The notes: generated by a model from the sequence alone, not told the origin. Positions 47,269-59,092 are shown, counted from the stretch's first letter. The stretch: 64,000 nt of DNA from Artemisia argyi (GCA_030686995.1 CM060704.1:171303718-171367717), one strand, 5' to 3'. Translations and numbers: made by a program.

Positions 47269-47384
47269 AAGCTCACTTTTTGTGGCTTATTTTGAAACTT
47301 TTGGCTTATATAAGTTTATTAGACATAATAAGTCTATATATATAAAGTCGAAAGGTTTCAAAATAAGCTACAAAAAGTGAGCTT
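47269..47384. repeat. Inverted repeat, about 116 bp, long hairpin
   Basis: aagctcactttttgtggctt at the left and aagctacaaaaagtgagctt at the right are near-complementary, and pairing continues inward through attttgaaactttt. The loop is AT-rich (tttattagacataata). The stem is about 40 bp with few mismatches. It may be a small MITE or a precursor for small RNAs. Confidence 0.75.
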
Positions 47385-47860
47385 ATGTGTAAAACCCTAA
47401 AAATATGAAGCATCATTTTGCACCATTTTGATATTTTATCATAAGTATGAAATTAACTATATGTCATTTAAAAACTATAGGTTATAATGAAACTACACAA
47501 TTATAACAGTATCTAAACTAGATAACTAAATAACCTAATGTTTCCTAAAACTAATCCTAGCTAGATACCACTAAACGATTTGTACATAATATTAAAAAGA
47601 GTGTATACGTTTTGTATTTATTCCCTAGATATGTGAAACTGATTCTCCTAAGACCTCCTCTCCTTTGTGTCATTTGACTTCAAGAGATAAGAACAACATT
47701 ATCACCTCCCATATATAAAAGATTTTATGCTTTCCTATCCTATCACAAAACACGGTTATACCAAAAAATTTCACACGCCTTACCTAAGTTATATGAAGCC
47801 GTATATCACAATTACCTATCTCTCTGTTACACCGAACCATAAACCAGAGAAAACACACAT
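47385..47860. other. AT-rich spacer, nothing recognised
   Basis: No open frame or repeat structure seen; ends in a stretch rich in cac and acc that could be a 5' UTR of the next fragment. Confidence 0.35.
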
Positions 47861-47867
47861 TTAATAA

Positions 47868-48006
47868 ATCCTTTTGCTGCCAAGAAGAGAGAAGAACGAA
47901 ACAAGAAGGAGACCCAGGTTTTGTGTACGAATCGTTGGAGTGTTTGGCATATTGATACCGAGCCTTATTCTTGTGCCATTCGTTTTCTTTTCAAGACGAC
48001 TACAAG
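47868..48006 (+). pseudogene. Exon-like fragment with a signal-anchor-like hydrophobic segment
   Basis: Open frame RREKNETRRRPRFCVRIVG followed by VFGILIPSLILVPFVFF and SRRLQ, then a possible donor CAAG|GTGATT at 48006. A basic stretch followed by about 17 hydrophobic residues is the layout of a type II membrane anchor, as in Golgi glycosyltransferases. There is no ATG in frame (an upstream TAA closes it), and no later exon was recognised before the duplicated block at 48324. Either a gene remnant or a first exon with a sequence or start problem. Function unknown. Confidence 0.35.
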
Positions 48007-48323
48007 GTGATTTTGTTTTCCCTTTTGTTTTTCTCTTATTCAGTCGATACATACACTTAGAAATCAAGATTAAAATCACGATAAAACAATCACTAGTGAC
48101 CATGTGGTACACCTTTGTGGCCTTGCTAAACAGCCACATAGAATCATACATGAAATAATAGCATACGCGAGCCCCACGTTTGGTTACTTAATGTCATGTG
48201 TGGGCTGTTGTTGTGTGTCGTGTGTGTGTATAAAACCTGGATATATAATGTTGTTTTGCTTTCTATATCTCATAAAATATCCATGCTATCATTCGACTAC
48301 TTAATATATAAGAGAGAACCTGT

Positions 48324-49678
48324 TATGTAAAACTCTATAATATAGTCTTGATAATTATGTGTCGAGTCACATTTAAAACCTATTGTAATTGAGGTAACTT
48401 ATATATATGCATGCACGTAATCAGGATATAGTAATTGGTTCGCTTGTGTACAGTGAGGCTTGAAATAATTATTAAATCTGTGATCAAGTACTAAATTGAA
48501 TAAGAATCTTTTATGTATACACATGCGCCTATGAAACAGTTTAGTCGAGTCTTTTGTGGCCTGTTTGAGGTCCATCTTTCCAGCCCTTGTCGACCTAATT
48601 TTAACACTAAACAAGCCCTACTATCTCGTCATTATTGCCTCGTTGCTGGTCACATGAAATCATGAAAACTACATGCGTTGTAACCTGTTGGTATCGAGTT
48701 TTGTGGGTTGTTGGGTGTTGCATTTATGTTACTGTTTACGTGACTTCTTCCAGCCCTTGATCGACATGTATATTACCTAGTACATACCCTAAAAACCTGT
48801 CATCCATGGTCCTTAATGTGGCACTTAAAACCAGAAAACCCTAGGCTTAATGTTAAGAAAACTATGATTGTATGTGAAGTTTTTCATTGTGTTTCGACTC
48901 GTTAAAAGTAGAGTGTGTGGGCTGTTTTTGTGTAACGTTTGTGTGAGTCTCTAAACTGAATGAACATGTTGCTAGATCGCGTGTAAATGATGTTGTTGTG
49001 CCATTGTTGCTGCTCGTTAAACCCCCCTCGCACCACTTTATTTTTGACTCGCACCTTGTCCTCTTTTCCTAAAATATGCCTCACCAAACTTTACCGAGAG
49101 AGTGTTTTGTTTGATTTGTTTGCTCAATGAATTTACATTCGAGAGGTCTTTTGTTTTGTGGTCTCGGTGAGACTTCATACCGAGAGTATATTATGAGGTT
49201 AATCCGAGTGTTGTTTAGTTTGTCTCGGTATGATCATTCGTGGTTCGAATATGTTACGTACTTTCCGTATTAATTAATGGTTTTGGTGACACTGGTTCAA
49301 GTTCTTTCTATTCTTCATTCGTTAATAATAAGTCATAAAATCCAATCTTGGCACAATTAACCCTAAACTTCGATTATGGTCACTTTAAACCTTAGACTTT
49401 GCTAAAATGACATATTAAGCCCTAAACTTTGAAATTTGTCATATTAAATCTTTAAGTTAACCTATTACTATTTGTAAACTCCTAAGTTTGGCTAAATAAT
49501 GAATCTTACCCTAAATTGCTAAATATGGAAGGTTACTAAAAATGGAAAGTCTCTAAAAATAGAAAGAACCTCTAATCTGGATAACTATACGCACTAAACT
49601 AATAAAATGAGCTTATAAGTAATATGTGATCATTAAATTGTGTAGATTCAATGAAGAAGGAGAAACTTCCGATCCTTA
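48324..49678. repeat. Direct repeat A, about 1,355 bp
   Basis: From tatgtaaaactctataat to gaaacttccgatcctta. The same sequence, with scattered substitutions and small indels, is at 56623-57971. It contains ccgagag and ctcggt phrases and taaacctt/aaccctaa runs typical of LTR or intron-like repeats. No protein domain. The inverted repeat starts exactly at its right end. Confidence 0.88.
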
Positions 49679-49767
49679 GCCCAAATATGCCTTATTGCAA
49701 ATACGAACATTGTATTGTTGTCGAAATGATACGCATGGGACACTAGTTGCCACATCGTCAATGGAGT

Positions 49768-50151
49768 CTAATATAGGCTGGTCGTCGTAGACTCTAGATC
49801 AGAGTCTACATCATTCTCTTCTTTCCCTTCCTCCCTTTCACTAATCCAACCATTCCTGTTATTTTCGTGTTGTGGCAAAAGACGGCTAGCAAAACCACTT
49901 TTGCGATCTCTCTCTTCTTCTTTCACAGACTTATAGCATTTTCCGTAATACTTGGTGTTAATGCCTTTGTTATCATTTGCTTTAGTTCCGTACATCTCTT
50001 TCTCCTTTTCATCCATCCTCTGGCAGCCCATAGCATCAACAGTAGTCCCCTTACTCCTTCTTACGTGCCAGATCTGTCTTGAGGTATCCTTAATGGCATG
50101 AGTCACCATTTTCTTCGGGTTTTCGTCAGGTGAGCAACAAGATTTAACCAT
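49768..50151 (-). CDS. Unknown 127-aa protein, left-arm copy
   Basis: ATG 50151 to stop 49768. Very hydrophilic and rich in Lys, Glu, Asp, Asn and Ser. Segments: KKMVTHAIKDTSRQIW, MDEKEKEMYGTKANDNKG, KSVKEEERDRKSGF, and an acidic tail EEGKEENDVDSDLESTTT. No signal peptide, membrane segment or known motif was recognised. It is about 85% identical by eye to the right-arm copy on the opposite strand, and most of the frame is kept in both, which hints at a real coding history. Product and role unknown. Confidence 0.4.
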   Translation of the reverse strand: MVKSCCSPDENPKKMVTHAIKDTSRQIWHVRRSKGTTVDAMGCQRMDEKEKEMYGTKANDNKGINTKYYGKCYKSVKEEERDRKSGFASRLLPQHENNRNGWISEREEGKEENDVDSDLESTTTSLY

Positions 50152-50571
50152 CTGGAACGATTACCAAATGGTCAGAATAAGGAAGTCAAGGACAAACACG
50201 AAAGGAAAGTACGCCGAAGGAAACCGAATATCTACCCAATCCTCACAGGTCAAAACTTAAGTCCGCACAGGGAAAAATCCTAAATCAAGTCTCTGTGATT
50301 TGACGACTTATAATACATAAACCTGGACCTGTGAGTTTGGACCATTAGGTTTCCACTGTAGGAACATTGGAGAACACTTTGAAAACTTGATTTAGGATTT
50401 TTTCCCTGTGCGAACTTAAGTTTTGACCTGTGAGGATTGGGTAGATATTAGGTTTCCTTCGGCGTACTTTCCTTTCGTGTTTGTCCTTGACTTCCTTATT
50501 CGGACCATTTGGTAATCGTTCAGATGGTTAAATCTCGTCGCTCTTGATCACCTGACAAAAACCTGAAGAAA

Positions 50572-50922
50572 ATGGTGACTCATGCCATTAAGGATACCTC
50601 AAGACAGATTCGGTACGTAAGAATGAGTAAGGGGACTACTGTTGATGCTACGGGCTGCCAGACGATGGATGAAAAGGAGAAAGAGATGTACGAAACTAAA
50701 GAAAATGATAACAAAGGCCTTAACACCAAGTATTATGGAAAATGCTATAAGTCTGTGAAAGAAGAAGAGAGAGATCGCAAAAGTGGTTTTTCTAACCGTC
50801 TTTTGCCACAACACGAGAATAATAGGAATGGTTGGATTATTGAAAGGGAGGAAGAGAAAGAAGAGAATGATGTAAACTCCGATCTAGAGTCTACGACGAC
50901 CAGCTGTTATAATCAAAATTGA
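50572..50922 (+). CDS. Unknown 116-aa protein, right-arm copy
   Basis: ATG 50572, at the Met that also occurs internally in the left-arm copy (KKMVTHAIKD). The longer N-terminus from 50524 is interrupted by TGA (a 6-bp insertion relative to the left copy). Same charged composition: MDEKEKEMYETKENDNKG, KSVKEEERDRKSGF, EEEKEENDVNSDLESTTT. It ends CYNQN because its 3' end differs from the left arm. Transcripts of the two copies run away from each other; a read-through transcript across the spacer would fold into a long double strand. Confidence 0.4.
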   Translation: MVTHAIKDTSRQIRYVRMSKGTTVDATGCQTMDEKEKEMYETKENDNKGLNTKYYGKCYKSVKEEERDRKSGFSNRLLPQHENNRNGWIIEREEEKEENDVNSDLESTTTSCYNQN

Positions 50923-51302
50923 ACGAAGGGAATTTGTGATCTTGAATTAGTTTTCATTTACTCTTCTGTTTAGCCTATATTAGACTTCGAATTTCATTTC
51001 CATTTCCAAGTTACTCTAATAGTATTGAAATTTTGAATCTATTAAGTTCCCCTCTATGAGTTTTGTTATAGCAATCCTGCGTGTGTTCATCAGTTATTTG
51101 TAATGGGAATTTTGATGATTTTGGAAGTATTGGTACGATGGTTTTGCACCTTAATTTGATTGATCTAATAGATTCCGCTACTTTTGGATAATTCTCATCT
51201 TTCTAATTGACTCCATTGACGATGTGGCAACTAGTATCCCATGAATATCATTTCGACAACAATACAATGTTCGTATTTGCAATGAGGCACATTTGGGCTA
51301 AG

Positions 51303-53876
51303 AAGCTGAATAAAATCCCAAACCTTTTGAGTGGTTAACTTATCTGCCTAAAGACTTTTGATAAACCTTACACTTGATCCTAATTCGTGAATTATCCGTC
51401 TGGTTTGGCGAATGTAGTTGTTCTACAATTCTGTTTACCTTTGATATGATTTTGGCCTACCTTTGAAAATCCGTTTCCGATGGCTTCATTTGAAACACTG
51501 AAAAAAAATAAAAAAAAATAAAAATAAATAAGAGAACTTCTAAGAAGTGAGTTTACTAACCGAGAGTAAGCCCCGTGAAGTATATCAGTTTTATTGGTAA
51601 AGAAGAGGAGAGACGACGTGGGGTGAATGTGAAGGTTCCTTAAGGTGATTTTGAAGCCGTTTTTGTATTCGTAATAATAAGTTAACGATTCCAATTGTAT
51701 TGGTTATCACGTCAACTATTTCCGTGTATATGGTGAGATTTTGTTTTCGTGAATATTTGGAAGAATTGTTATAGTATGACATGGTGGTATGTTCTGGAAT
51801 GGAGTTATGAGTTGAGGTTATTTTTAGAATCGCCTTCCGTATTCGTAACGGCTACTATGGTTGTTAGTGACACTAATAGTATTATCTATAGCTCTGACCA
51901 TTTTGTGAACCTGATAAATAGCGTTTTCTCGCGAGTACTTGGACAAACAGTCATTGTATGACGTAATAGTACATTCATAGATGAGAGAACATGGGAATCA
52001 TTTTGTACCTGGTTAGAAATTTGGCGATCATTTGTGCATTTTGGGAGCTTGATATTTGTTGGAGCAACAGTGTTCTTAATTTAGGATATCTCTTTAAATT
52101 TCGCAAGATCTGAAACTATCACCAAGTGATCAAGACCGACAACAAATCTGAAAAGCTAATCTCTTGAATTTTACAAAAGAATTTTGGAAGATGCTTACCA
52201 ATTTGCGTTACCATTGATGAATTTCTTGAACAAAAAGAAACGACTTAGTTTGATTGAGAACGGAGTTTTGGGAAAGGCTGAAATAGGAATTAACTTCCAT
52301 ATTTTCAGGAAGAACAAACTTTAGGACATTTCAGGAAGAGACTCGGTTATACTCTTTTAAAGCAGGACATTTCAGGAAAAGACTCGGTTATACTCTTTTA
52401 ATGCATAGAAGATTTTGCGTATGCATCAAGACAACTAGAAACGTATGAGAAGATTAACTTCACTGCCTGACCTGGAATTGACAACAACGGTGGCTACCAT
52501 GAAGAATGAAGACATTCCTTACAAGGCAAAAGTGTTGGTGATGCAGGGGACAAGAAGCTAGTCAAGATGGCGAACCTGGAGCTGATGAAGACATACAGTC
52601 TCACTTCCCTATTCATCTTGGTTGTACTAAGATGAATTAAAAGCGGAAGCAGACTGGATGATAAAGGGATTTAAAGATCGTGTCACAGATTCACATTACT
52701 CCATCACATTCCAAGAAGAACTGCAGAACGCTTGATGAATCAGACCCAAGTTCACAGTTTTGTTTCACTACCAGATTGATGGACAAAAGAAGACATATTA
52801 CTTGGACTTGAAGAGATTTGATGTTTTGAATGGATGGTTTTTGGAACAAACCTTTTGTTGTTTGGATGAGTTGATTCTGTGAAGGATGAAGTTGATGATG
52901 ACAAATTTTCACTTCCGTTAATTCCTTGAGTTTCGTTATCTGGTCATGTGATCCTTGGATGATTTAGGTTCTCCAATATCATCTCTGTTCCGTGTTCATT
53001 CTGAGTATGTTTGGTAATGGTCTTGTTTTGGGAATTTTGGCGAATTTTGGAAAATTGATGCTTTTGGGACGACGTACCTTAATTGCTGATATGTTAGATT
53101 TCCGTTACTCTTGCGAGTAGTTTTGTTTTCCTTTAGTTATTCATTGAGACTTCCGCTGCTTTGTTATTGAATTTTCCTCTTGGTTATGACGTTTTGTTTC
53201 GGTTGACCTCTGGGATGGTAGAAGTAATAGGTGGACTACGATTAGTTTGTTTGTTTACGTCTCGAGATAAAGTATGACCATCATGAGGGCATATTTATGT
53301 GGTGCTAGCATTATGACGCCTGATCAATATGATAATACTTACACCATATAACGTGCAATTATTGTGGCCATAGGATATCTTGGGGAGTATTTAAGAAGCT
53401 TAGAATTTGATCTCCGTTGGATTTTCTGCGATTTGTGAGACTCTAGGTTCATTCTTCCTATGCGCATACTCTGCATTCGTTCGTTAGATAATTGGATAAA
53501 TTTGAACTCTTGATTTGCATTATGTTGACCTTTGTACATTTGATACAAATTTCAAGCTCTTTGTAGGGCTCTCTACTTTTTGATACAGTTAATTCGATTT
53601 GAAATTTTGTTCGTATCCCATATGAGCTTTCCAGAAGATTCACCTATCATCCATTATATGTTGCATTGGCCTTTTGATCAGAATCAACCTAATTTGTCTC
53701 CTTCTGAAGAATTTGAACTCACCTTGTTTGATTGAGTCATGAGAAACTATTTGGTTTGAAGATCCTTTTTGGAATAACCTCCCCGAGCGTGAGGAAAATT
53801 GTTACGATCTTTTGTGATTTGCTACGACTACGTCTAACTTTGCGACTTCAAATTTTGAGGATTAAAATTTTCTTTT
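51303..53876. other. Probable decayed interior of an LTR element, non-coding
   Basis: About 2.6 kb without an open frame over 100 aa and without a recognisable gag or pol motif. It ends in a purine tract and LTR-like start at 53877-53891, and begins at the inverted repeat. Purine-rich gaagat/gatgaag stretches at 52440-52720 look like former coding sequence, but no frame could be matched. Read as the interior of a non-autonomous element. Confidence 0.4.
52323..52404. repeat. Tandem duplication, two 41-bp units
   Basis: aggacatttcaggaagagac begins at 52323 and again, nearly unchanged, at 52364. Confidence 0.85.
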
Positions 53877-53889
53877 AGAGGGGAAGAAG
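53877..53889 (+). promoter_or_regulatory. Probable polypurine tract
   Basis: agaggggaagaag after attttctttt, one base before a TGTAAAACC start: the usual arrangement at the 3' end of a plant gypsy interior. Confidence 0.6.
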
Positions 53890-53971
53890 TTGTAAAACCT
53901 AAAATTCATAATTGTGCAAAATTACCAAATTGCTCTTATAGTCAAAAACTTAAATAAACAATTAATTAAAC

Positions 53972-54386
53972 AACCAAGTAAATCCCAAAAACTTAGAAAT
54001 GAGTAATATTTGATCATTATTATTTTTGTGGAAATATTTATAATGTTTTAAATTAAGTAAAAATAATTGGTCATGTGTAATGAATTAATTAAGGTCCAAG
54101 GTCCAAAATTAATTAAATATTTGTACATAACTTTAAATTAAGAGATAAGCATCCAAATATTTTTGGAAAATATGAAAAACAACCAAGTAAATCCCAAAAA
54201 CTTAGAAATGAGTAATATTTGATCATTATTATTTTTGTGAAAATATTTATAATGTTTTAAATTAAGTAAAAATAATTGGTCATGTGTAATGAATTAATTA
54301 AGGTCCAAGGTCCAAAATTAATTAAATATTTGTACATAACTTTAAATTAAGAGATAAGCATCCAAATATTTTTGGAAAATATGAAA
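53972..54386. repeat. Tandem duplication, two 209-bp units
   Basis: aaccaagtaaatcccaaaaa begins at 53972 and at 54181. Units are almost identical, so recent. Confidence 0.9.
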
Positions 54387-54930
54387 ATTGATTTTTCAAC
54401 CTTCCTTACCTATATTTGACCGAAATCACCTCCCCCTCCTCTTTATATGATGTATTTTGTTACAAAATCATTTTTACCAAATTAAAAACCCTAAAATCAC
54501 TCTCAAAATATTTCCGGTTCTACATGCCCTTTCGGAGGCTCTTGATTAATTTCCTAGACTTACCTTGAAACTAAGAACACAGAAAAATAGTGGTGAAGGT
54601 GGTGGAGTGTTTGGATTTATTATTTTGATTTATTTGAGGCCATATTAAGGGTAATATTCAATTATACTCATTTCTTTTGATACAATTTTTTTTTTGTCTC
54701 TTCTATTTGATCATATATAACATGAGAAAAATCACACAAGTGATCTTCACATGTTTAATAAGTCTTGTGAATTAAAATGAAACAAAAACCCTAAAATTAT
54801 GGATAAATTGTAATTGGCCATAAAAGAATTGAGGGATGCTGGATCTGATTTTTTGTGGCTTTTTATGGATTATAATTAACCTAATAAAATGCATTTGAAA
54901 TTTTTGAAGCTTATGTTAATTGTTTGATTT

Positions 54931-54934
<4 letters not shown>
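54387..54934. other. Non-coding LTR-like stretch
   Basis: Contains a possible leader (accctaaaatcactctcaaa at about 54490) and T-rich runs. No open frame. Confidence 0.35.

Positions 54935-55009
<75 letters not shown>
54935..55009. repeat. (AT)n microsatellite, about 75 bp
   Basis: Uninterrupted AT dinucleotides. Confidence 0.95.
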
Positions 55010-55012
<3 letters not shown>

Positions 55013-55029
55013 TTGTATAAATTATAAAT

Positions 55030-55826
55030 TAGGGTTTTGCTCGGTGTTTAATTGAAGTGGGTTCAGTGGATGAGCTCGTAGAAGTTATCACTATTGGTGT
55101 CCCCTCCCTTACAGGGGATGGTTTTACTAAAGAATCTATCCGGGTTGAATATGAATGGAGGCCTCCTAGGTGCACTTTATGTAAGATTTTTGGGCACATC
55201 TATGAGCATTGTACTAAAAAAGAGACTACTCCCCCTGTTGTTACTACTTCAAATGTGGTTCCTCCTGCTTATGACGGTTTCCAAAAGGTGAGTCGTAAGA
55301 AGAAAAAAATAAAAGCCAGTCTGGTATTGTTGGTACTTCTGTCAAACAGACTATCAGGTATGAGCCAAAGAAGACTACTAGTGAACCTAAAAAGGTAGCT
55401 ACTAGTAGTGTGCCTACTTCGTCATCTAAGTTGAAGTCTAAAGGTCTCTCCTCTAAGGGGGGTGATGTGTCTACATCCAACCCTTATGATGTTCTAGCTA
55501 CTGATGAAGATGGTGAAGATGATTGTGTTGATAACATGTTTGATGAATCAGCTAATTTATTCCCTAATGTTGCTTATGGTGGAAGTTCTTCTTTCACGGA
55601 TGATGCTGCTGGTTAGCTTGATTTGTTTTTGTTTTTGGTCTAGGTTCATTTTGTTTCTAGAGTTGTCTTGAGCTTTTGGCACGTCAGAAGCTCTAGGTTA
55701 GTTGTCTATCAAGCTGTATTTGCTTGAGGTTAATGTGGTATTCAGCCACATTCCATTTGTACTCAAACGTTTTGGTCTTAATATATTTTCCAGGGTGCAG
55801 GATTACTCCCCTTTACAAAAAAAAAA
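55030..55826 (+). mobile_element. LINE-derived fragment with poly(A) end
   Basis: Holds the C-terminal part of a LINE ORF1-type protein, then an untranslated tail with aatatattttccagggtgca and a poly(A) at 55817-55826. The 5' part is missing. No convincing TSD. Probably a 5'-truncated LINE copy or a processed ORF1 transcript, unrelated in detail to the big LINE at 5-43 kb. Confidence 0.6.
55057..55615 (+). pseudogene. LINE ORF1 C-terminus with zinc knuckle (frameshifted)
   Basis: 55057-55398 reads DELVEVITIGVPSLTGDGF, ESIRVEYEWRPPRCTLCK and a complete knuckle CTLCKIFGHIYEHC (CX2CX4HX4C), the form seen after DUF4283 in Asteraceae retroelement ORF1 proteins. After KKKKIK a frameshift moves the continuation to another frame (55325-55615: SKLKSKGLSSKGGDVSTSNP, YDVLATDEDGEDDC), ending at TAG 55614. 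RNA-binding in life; inactive here. The knuckle is better kept than in the LINE at 41.9 kb. Confidence 0.75.
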
Positions 55827-56336
<510 letters not shown>

Positions 56337-56622
56337 GGTTTGACTTGAAATTAATATAATTAAAGGGTCAAATATGTAACAATTGAAACTTTGAAGGTTT
56401 GATAAGTAAATATTACATAATTTGTGTATTATTTGTATAAAATATGAAAATTTGTAATATTTACATTTTAAACCCTTAACTTTGGCATAATTGCATTTAA
56501 AACCATAAATTTTGGGAAGTTGGCATTTGAAACCCTAAACTATCATGACTTGCTAAAATGAAGCTTATTTCCATAATGATGTTTGATTGATTACTTAACT
56601 GAGTCATAATATTGAATCCTTC

Positions 56623-57971
56623 TATGTAAAACTCTATAGTATAGTCTTGATAATTATGTGTCGAGTCACATTTAAAACCTATTGTAATTGAGTTAACTTA
56701 TATACATGCATGCACGTAATCAGGATATAGTAATTGGTTCACTTTTGTACAATGAGGCTTGAAATAATTATTAAATCTGTGATCAAGTACCAAATTGAAT
56801 AAGAATCTTTTATGTATACACATGCGCCTATGAAACAGTTTTGTCTAGTCTTTTGTGGCCTGTTTGAGGTCCATCTTTCCAGCCCTTGTCGACCTAATTT
56901 TAACACTAAACAAGCCCTACTATCTCGTCATTATTGCCTCGTTGCTGGTCACATGAAATCATGAAAACTACATGCGTTGTAACCTGTTGGTATCGAGTTT
57001 TGTGGGCTGTTGGGTGTTGCATTTATGTTACTGTTTACGTGACTTCTTCCAGCCCTTGATCGACATGTATATTACCTAGTACATACCCTAAAAACCTGTC
57101 ATCAATGGTCCTTAATGTGGCACTTAAAACCAGAAAACCCTAGGCTTAATGTTAAGAATACTATGATTGTATGTGAAGTTTTTCATTGTGTTTCGACTCG
57201 TTAAGAGTAGAGTGTGTGGGCTGTTTTTGTGTAACGTTTCTGTGAGTCTCTAAAGTGAATGAACATGTTGCTAGATCGCTTGTAAATGATGTTGTGCCAT
57301 TGTTGCTGCTCGTTAAACCCCCCTCGCACCACTTTATTTTTGACTCGCACCTTGTCCTCTTTTCCTAGAATATGCCTCACCAAACTTTACCGAGAGAGTG
57401 TTTTGTTTGATTTGTTTGCTCGCTGAATTTACATTCGAGAGGTCTTTTGTTTTGTGGTCTCGGTAAGAGTTCATACCGAGAGTATATTATGAGGTTAATC
57501 CGAGTGTTGTTTAGTTTGTCTTGGTATGATCATTCGTGGTTCGAATATGTTACGTACTTTCCGTATTAATTAATGGTTTTGGTGACACTGGTTCAAGTTC
57601 TTTCTATTCTTCATTCGTTAAGTATAAGTCATAAAACCCAATCTTGGCACAATTAACCCTAAACTTCGATTATGGTCACTTTAAACCTTAGACTTTGCTA
57701 AAATGACATATTAAGCCCTAAATTGTGAAATTTGTCATATTAAACCTTTAAGTTAACTTATTACCAGTTGTAAACTCCTAAGTTTGGCTAAATAATGAAT
57801 CTTGCCCAAAGTTGCTAAATATGGAAGGTTACTAAAAATGGAAAGTCTCTAAAAATAGAAAGAAACCCTAATCTGGATAACTATACGCACTAAACTTATA
57901 AAATGAGCTTATAAGTAATATGTGATCATTAAATTGTGTAGATTCAATGAAGGAGAAACTTCCGATCCTTA
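56623..57971. repeat. Direct repeat B, about 1,349 bp
   Basis: Second copy of 48324-49678, same orientation, 8.3 kb downstream. Differences include loss of gtt near 57290 and of aag near 57950. Its right flank (tgttttctgatatgg) does not occur after copy A, where the inverted repeat begins instead. Confidence 0.88.
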
Positions 57972-58750
57972 TGTTTTCTGATATGGTTTCATTTGCGGTT
58001 GAGGTACAGATATTCTGACCTTCTCACAGGTTTCTCATGAACTCTTCACATCTTTGATCTGTTTAGCTTCTGATTTTGATACCTTTGCTATGATTCCTTA
58101 TTTCTGAACCTTTACTTTTGAACTTTTATGACTAAACCTTTGATTATGAACCTTTAATATTAAACCTTTGCCATGCACCTTGATTATGAACCTTTGACAT
58201 TGACCTCTGATTTATGGACCATTATTATGACTTCTGAACCTTTTGATATGACCTTTATGACATGATATCTGACCCTCAGTTTGATACCCGAGCCATTTCC
58301 CTAGCCATGAAGGTAACATGGCCGTGTCATTGTTGCACCAATGGCATGACTCTAGGGTGGTTGAGTGATGTTCCACCCCGTCCCTTATCTGTTATTTGTT
58401 ATGGCCACTATGATTATGATTTGTCTGCAGGGGCGTATGGATGCATCCTAGATCTGTTTCTGTATCTGATATGATGGTTATGATATGATATATTTGTCTG
58501 GTGACTGATGTTGGGTGCAATCCACGTCTTTCACATTTCTGGGAGCTAGCTACTCCATTAGGTTACTGAGGACTCCCCTCATATTATCTGGCTATTTAAG
58601 AGGTCTCCCTCTATATGATTATGAAGACTTATGGTTATGTTTGATACGATTTTATCTGATCTGTTCTGGGCTCGTGGTAGATTACTGACCCTTCCTTACA
58701 CCTTTGATACACTTACGATATGCCTTCTGATATTTCCCCATTACATTATG
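57972..58750. repeat. Degenerate LTR-like sequence with gaacctttgatat repeats
   Basis: 58080-58260 is made of loose repeats of gaacctttgattatgaacc type. The rest is T-rich with a few gatatgat repeats. Short open frames of 66-70 aa here lack any domain. It resembles the 3' half of a long gypsy LTR. Confidence 0.45.
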
Positions 58751-59014
58751 TGTAACATCCCGCCTACTCAGACCACAATATTGTCCACTTTGCCCGCAGG
58801 CTCACGGCTTTGTTTTTGTGGCCTCATTTGAAGACTTCCCGGTAGGTCACCCAAGCCAGTACTACTCTCACATGAGCACGCTTAACTGCCAGTTCCTAAG
58901 AACTACACCCGCAGTTGACCACAAAATGCGTTGTCATTGTAAGACGAATGTTATCTTTTAAGCCCAGCATCTCTTCAAGCCACAGCCGATGTGGGATTTG
59001 CCTACGGTGTTACA
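58751..59014 (-). repeat. Cassandra LTR, 264 bp
   Basis: Ends TGT...ACA on both strands, within the usual Cassandra LTR size. Confidence 0.85.
58831..58905 (-). promoter_or_regulatory. 5S rRNA-derived segment (RNA polymerase III promoter region) in Cassandra LTR
   Basis: Minus-strand agttaagcgtgctcatgtga, gagagtagtact and gggtgacctaccgggaagtc follow the plant 5S rRNA sequence through the internal promoter region, with several changes. It is not a 5S gene: both ends of the rRNA are absent. Confidence 0.8.
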
Positions 59015-59092
59015 ATCACCCCCTCAGGGACTCATCGTCCTCGATGAGGTTTGCCCCACCATCCTGAACGGCTCAGGAGTGGCTCTGATACA

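Larger units (their letters stand above)
49675..51302. repeat. Large inverted repeat, arms 49675-50300 and 50385-51302
   Basis: The outer ends are cttagccc and gggctaag. The arms close on an 84-bp spacer, with acttgatttaggat on the right arm matching atcctaaatcaagt on the left. Arm identity is high. The right arm is about 290 bp longer because two segments near 50925-51215 are missing from the left arm. Each arm holds one copy of the same reading frame, pointing away from the centre. It may be a TIR transposon relic or a head-to-head duplication. Confidence 0.88.
53891..55020 (+). repeat. LTR-like sequence following the purine tract
   Basis: Starts TGTAAAACCTAAAATTC, AT-rich, with a 209-bp tandem duplication and an (AT)n tract. 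A matching 5' LTR was not found and the right end is uncertain: direct repeat B and the stretch to about 58750 may belong to the same long LTR, interrupted by the LINE fragment at 55030. Confidence 0.45.
58751..59092 (-). mobile_element. Cassandra-type TRIM element, 5' LTR missing
   Basis: On the minus strand: a degenerate primer site (tgtatcagagcc), a short interior, purine tract ctgagggggtgat (59015-59027) and one LTR (59014 to 58751) that starts TGTAACACCGTAGGCAAATC and ends GGATGTTACA. The LTR holds 5S rRNA-like sequence, the hallmark of Cassandra. Nothing resembling a second LTR lies beyond 59092, so the 5' LTR has been lost. Non-coding; it depends on other elements for movement. Confidence 0.85.

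Noticed and set aside
58831..58905. 5S rRNA gene
   Set aside because: Only the inner part matches; both termini are missing and it lies in an LTR with TGT...ACA ends, so it is a Cassandra element.
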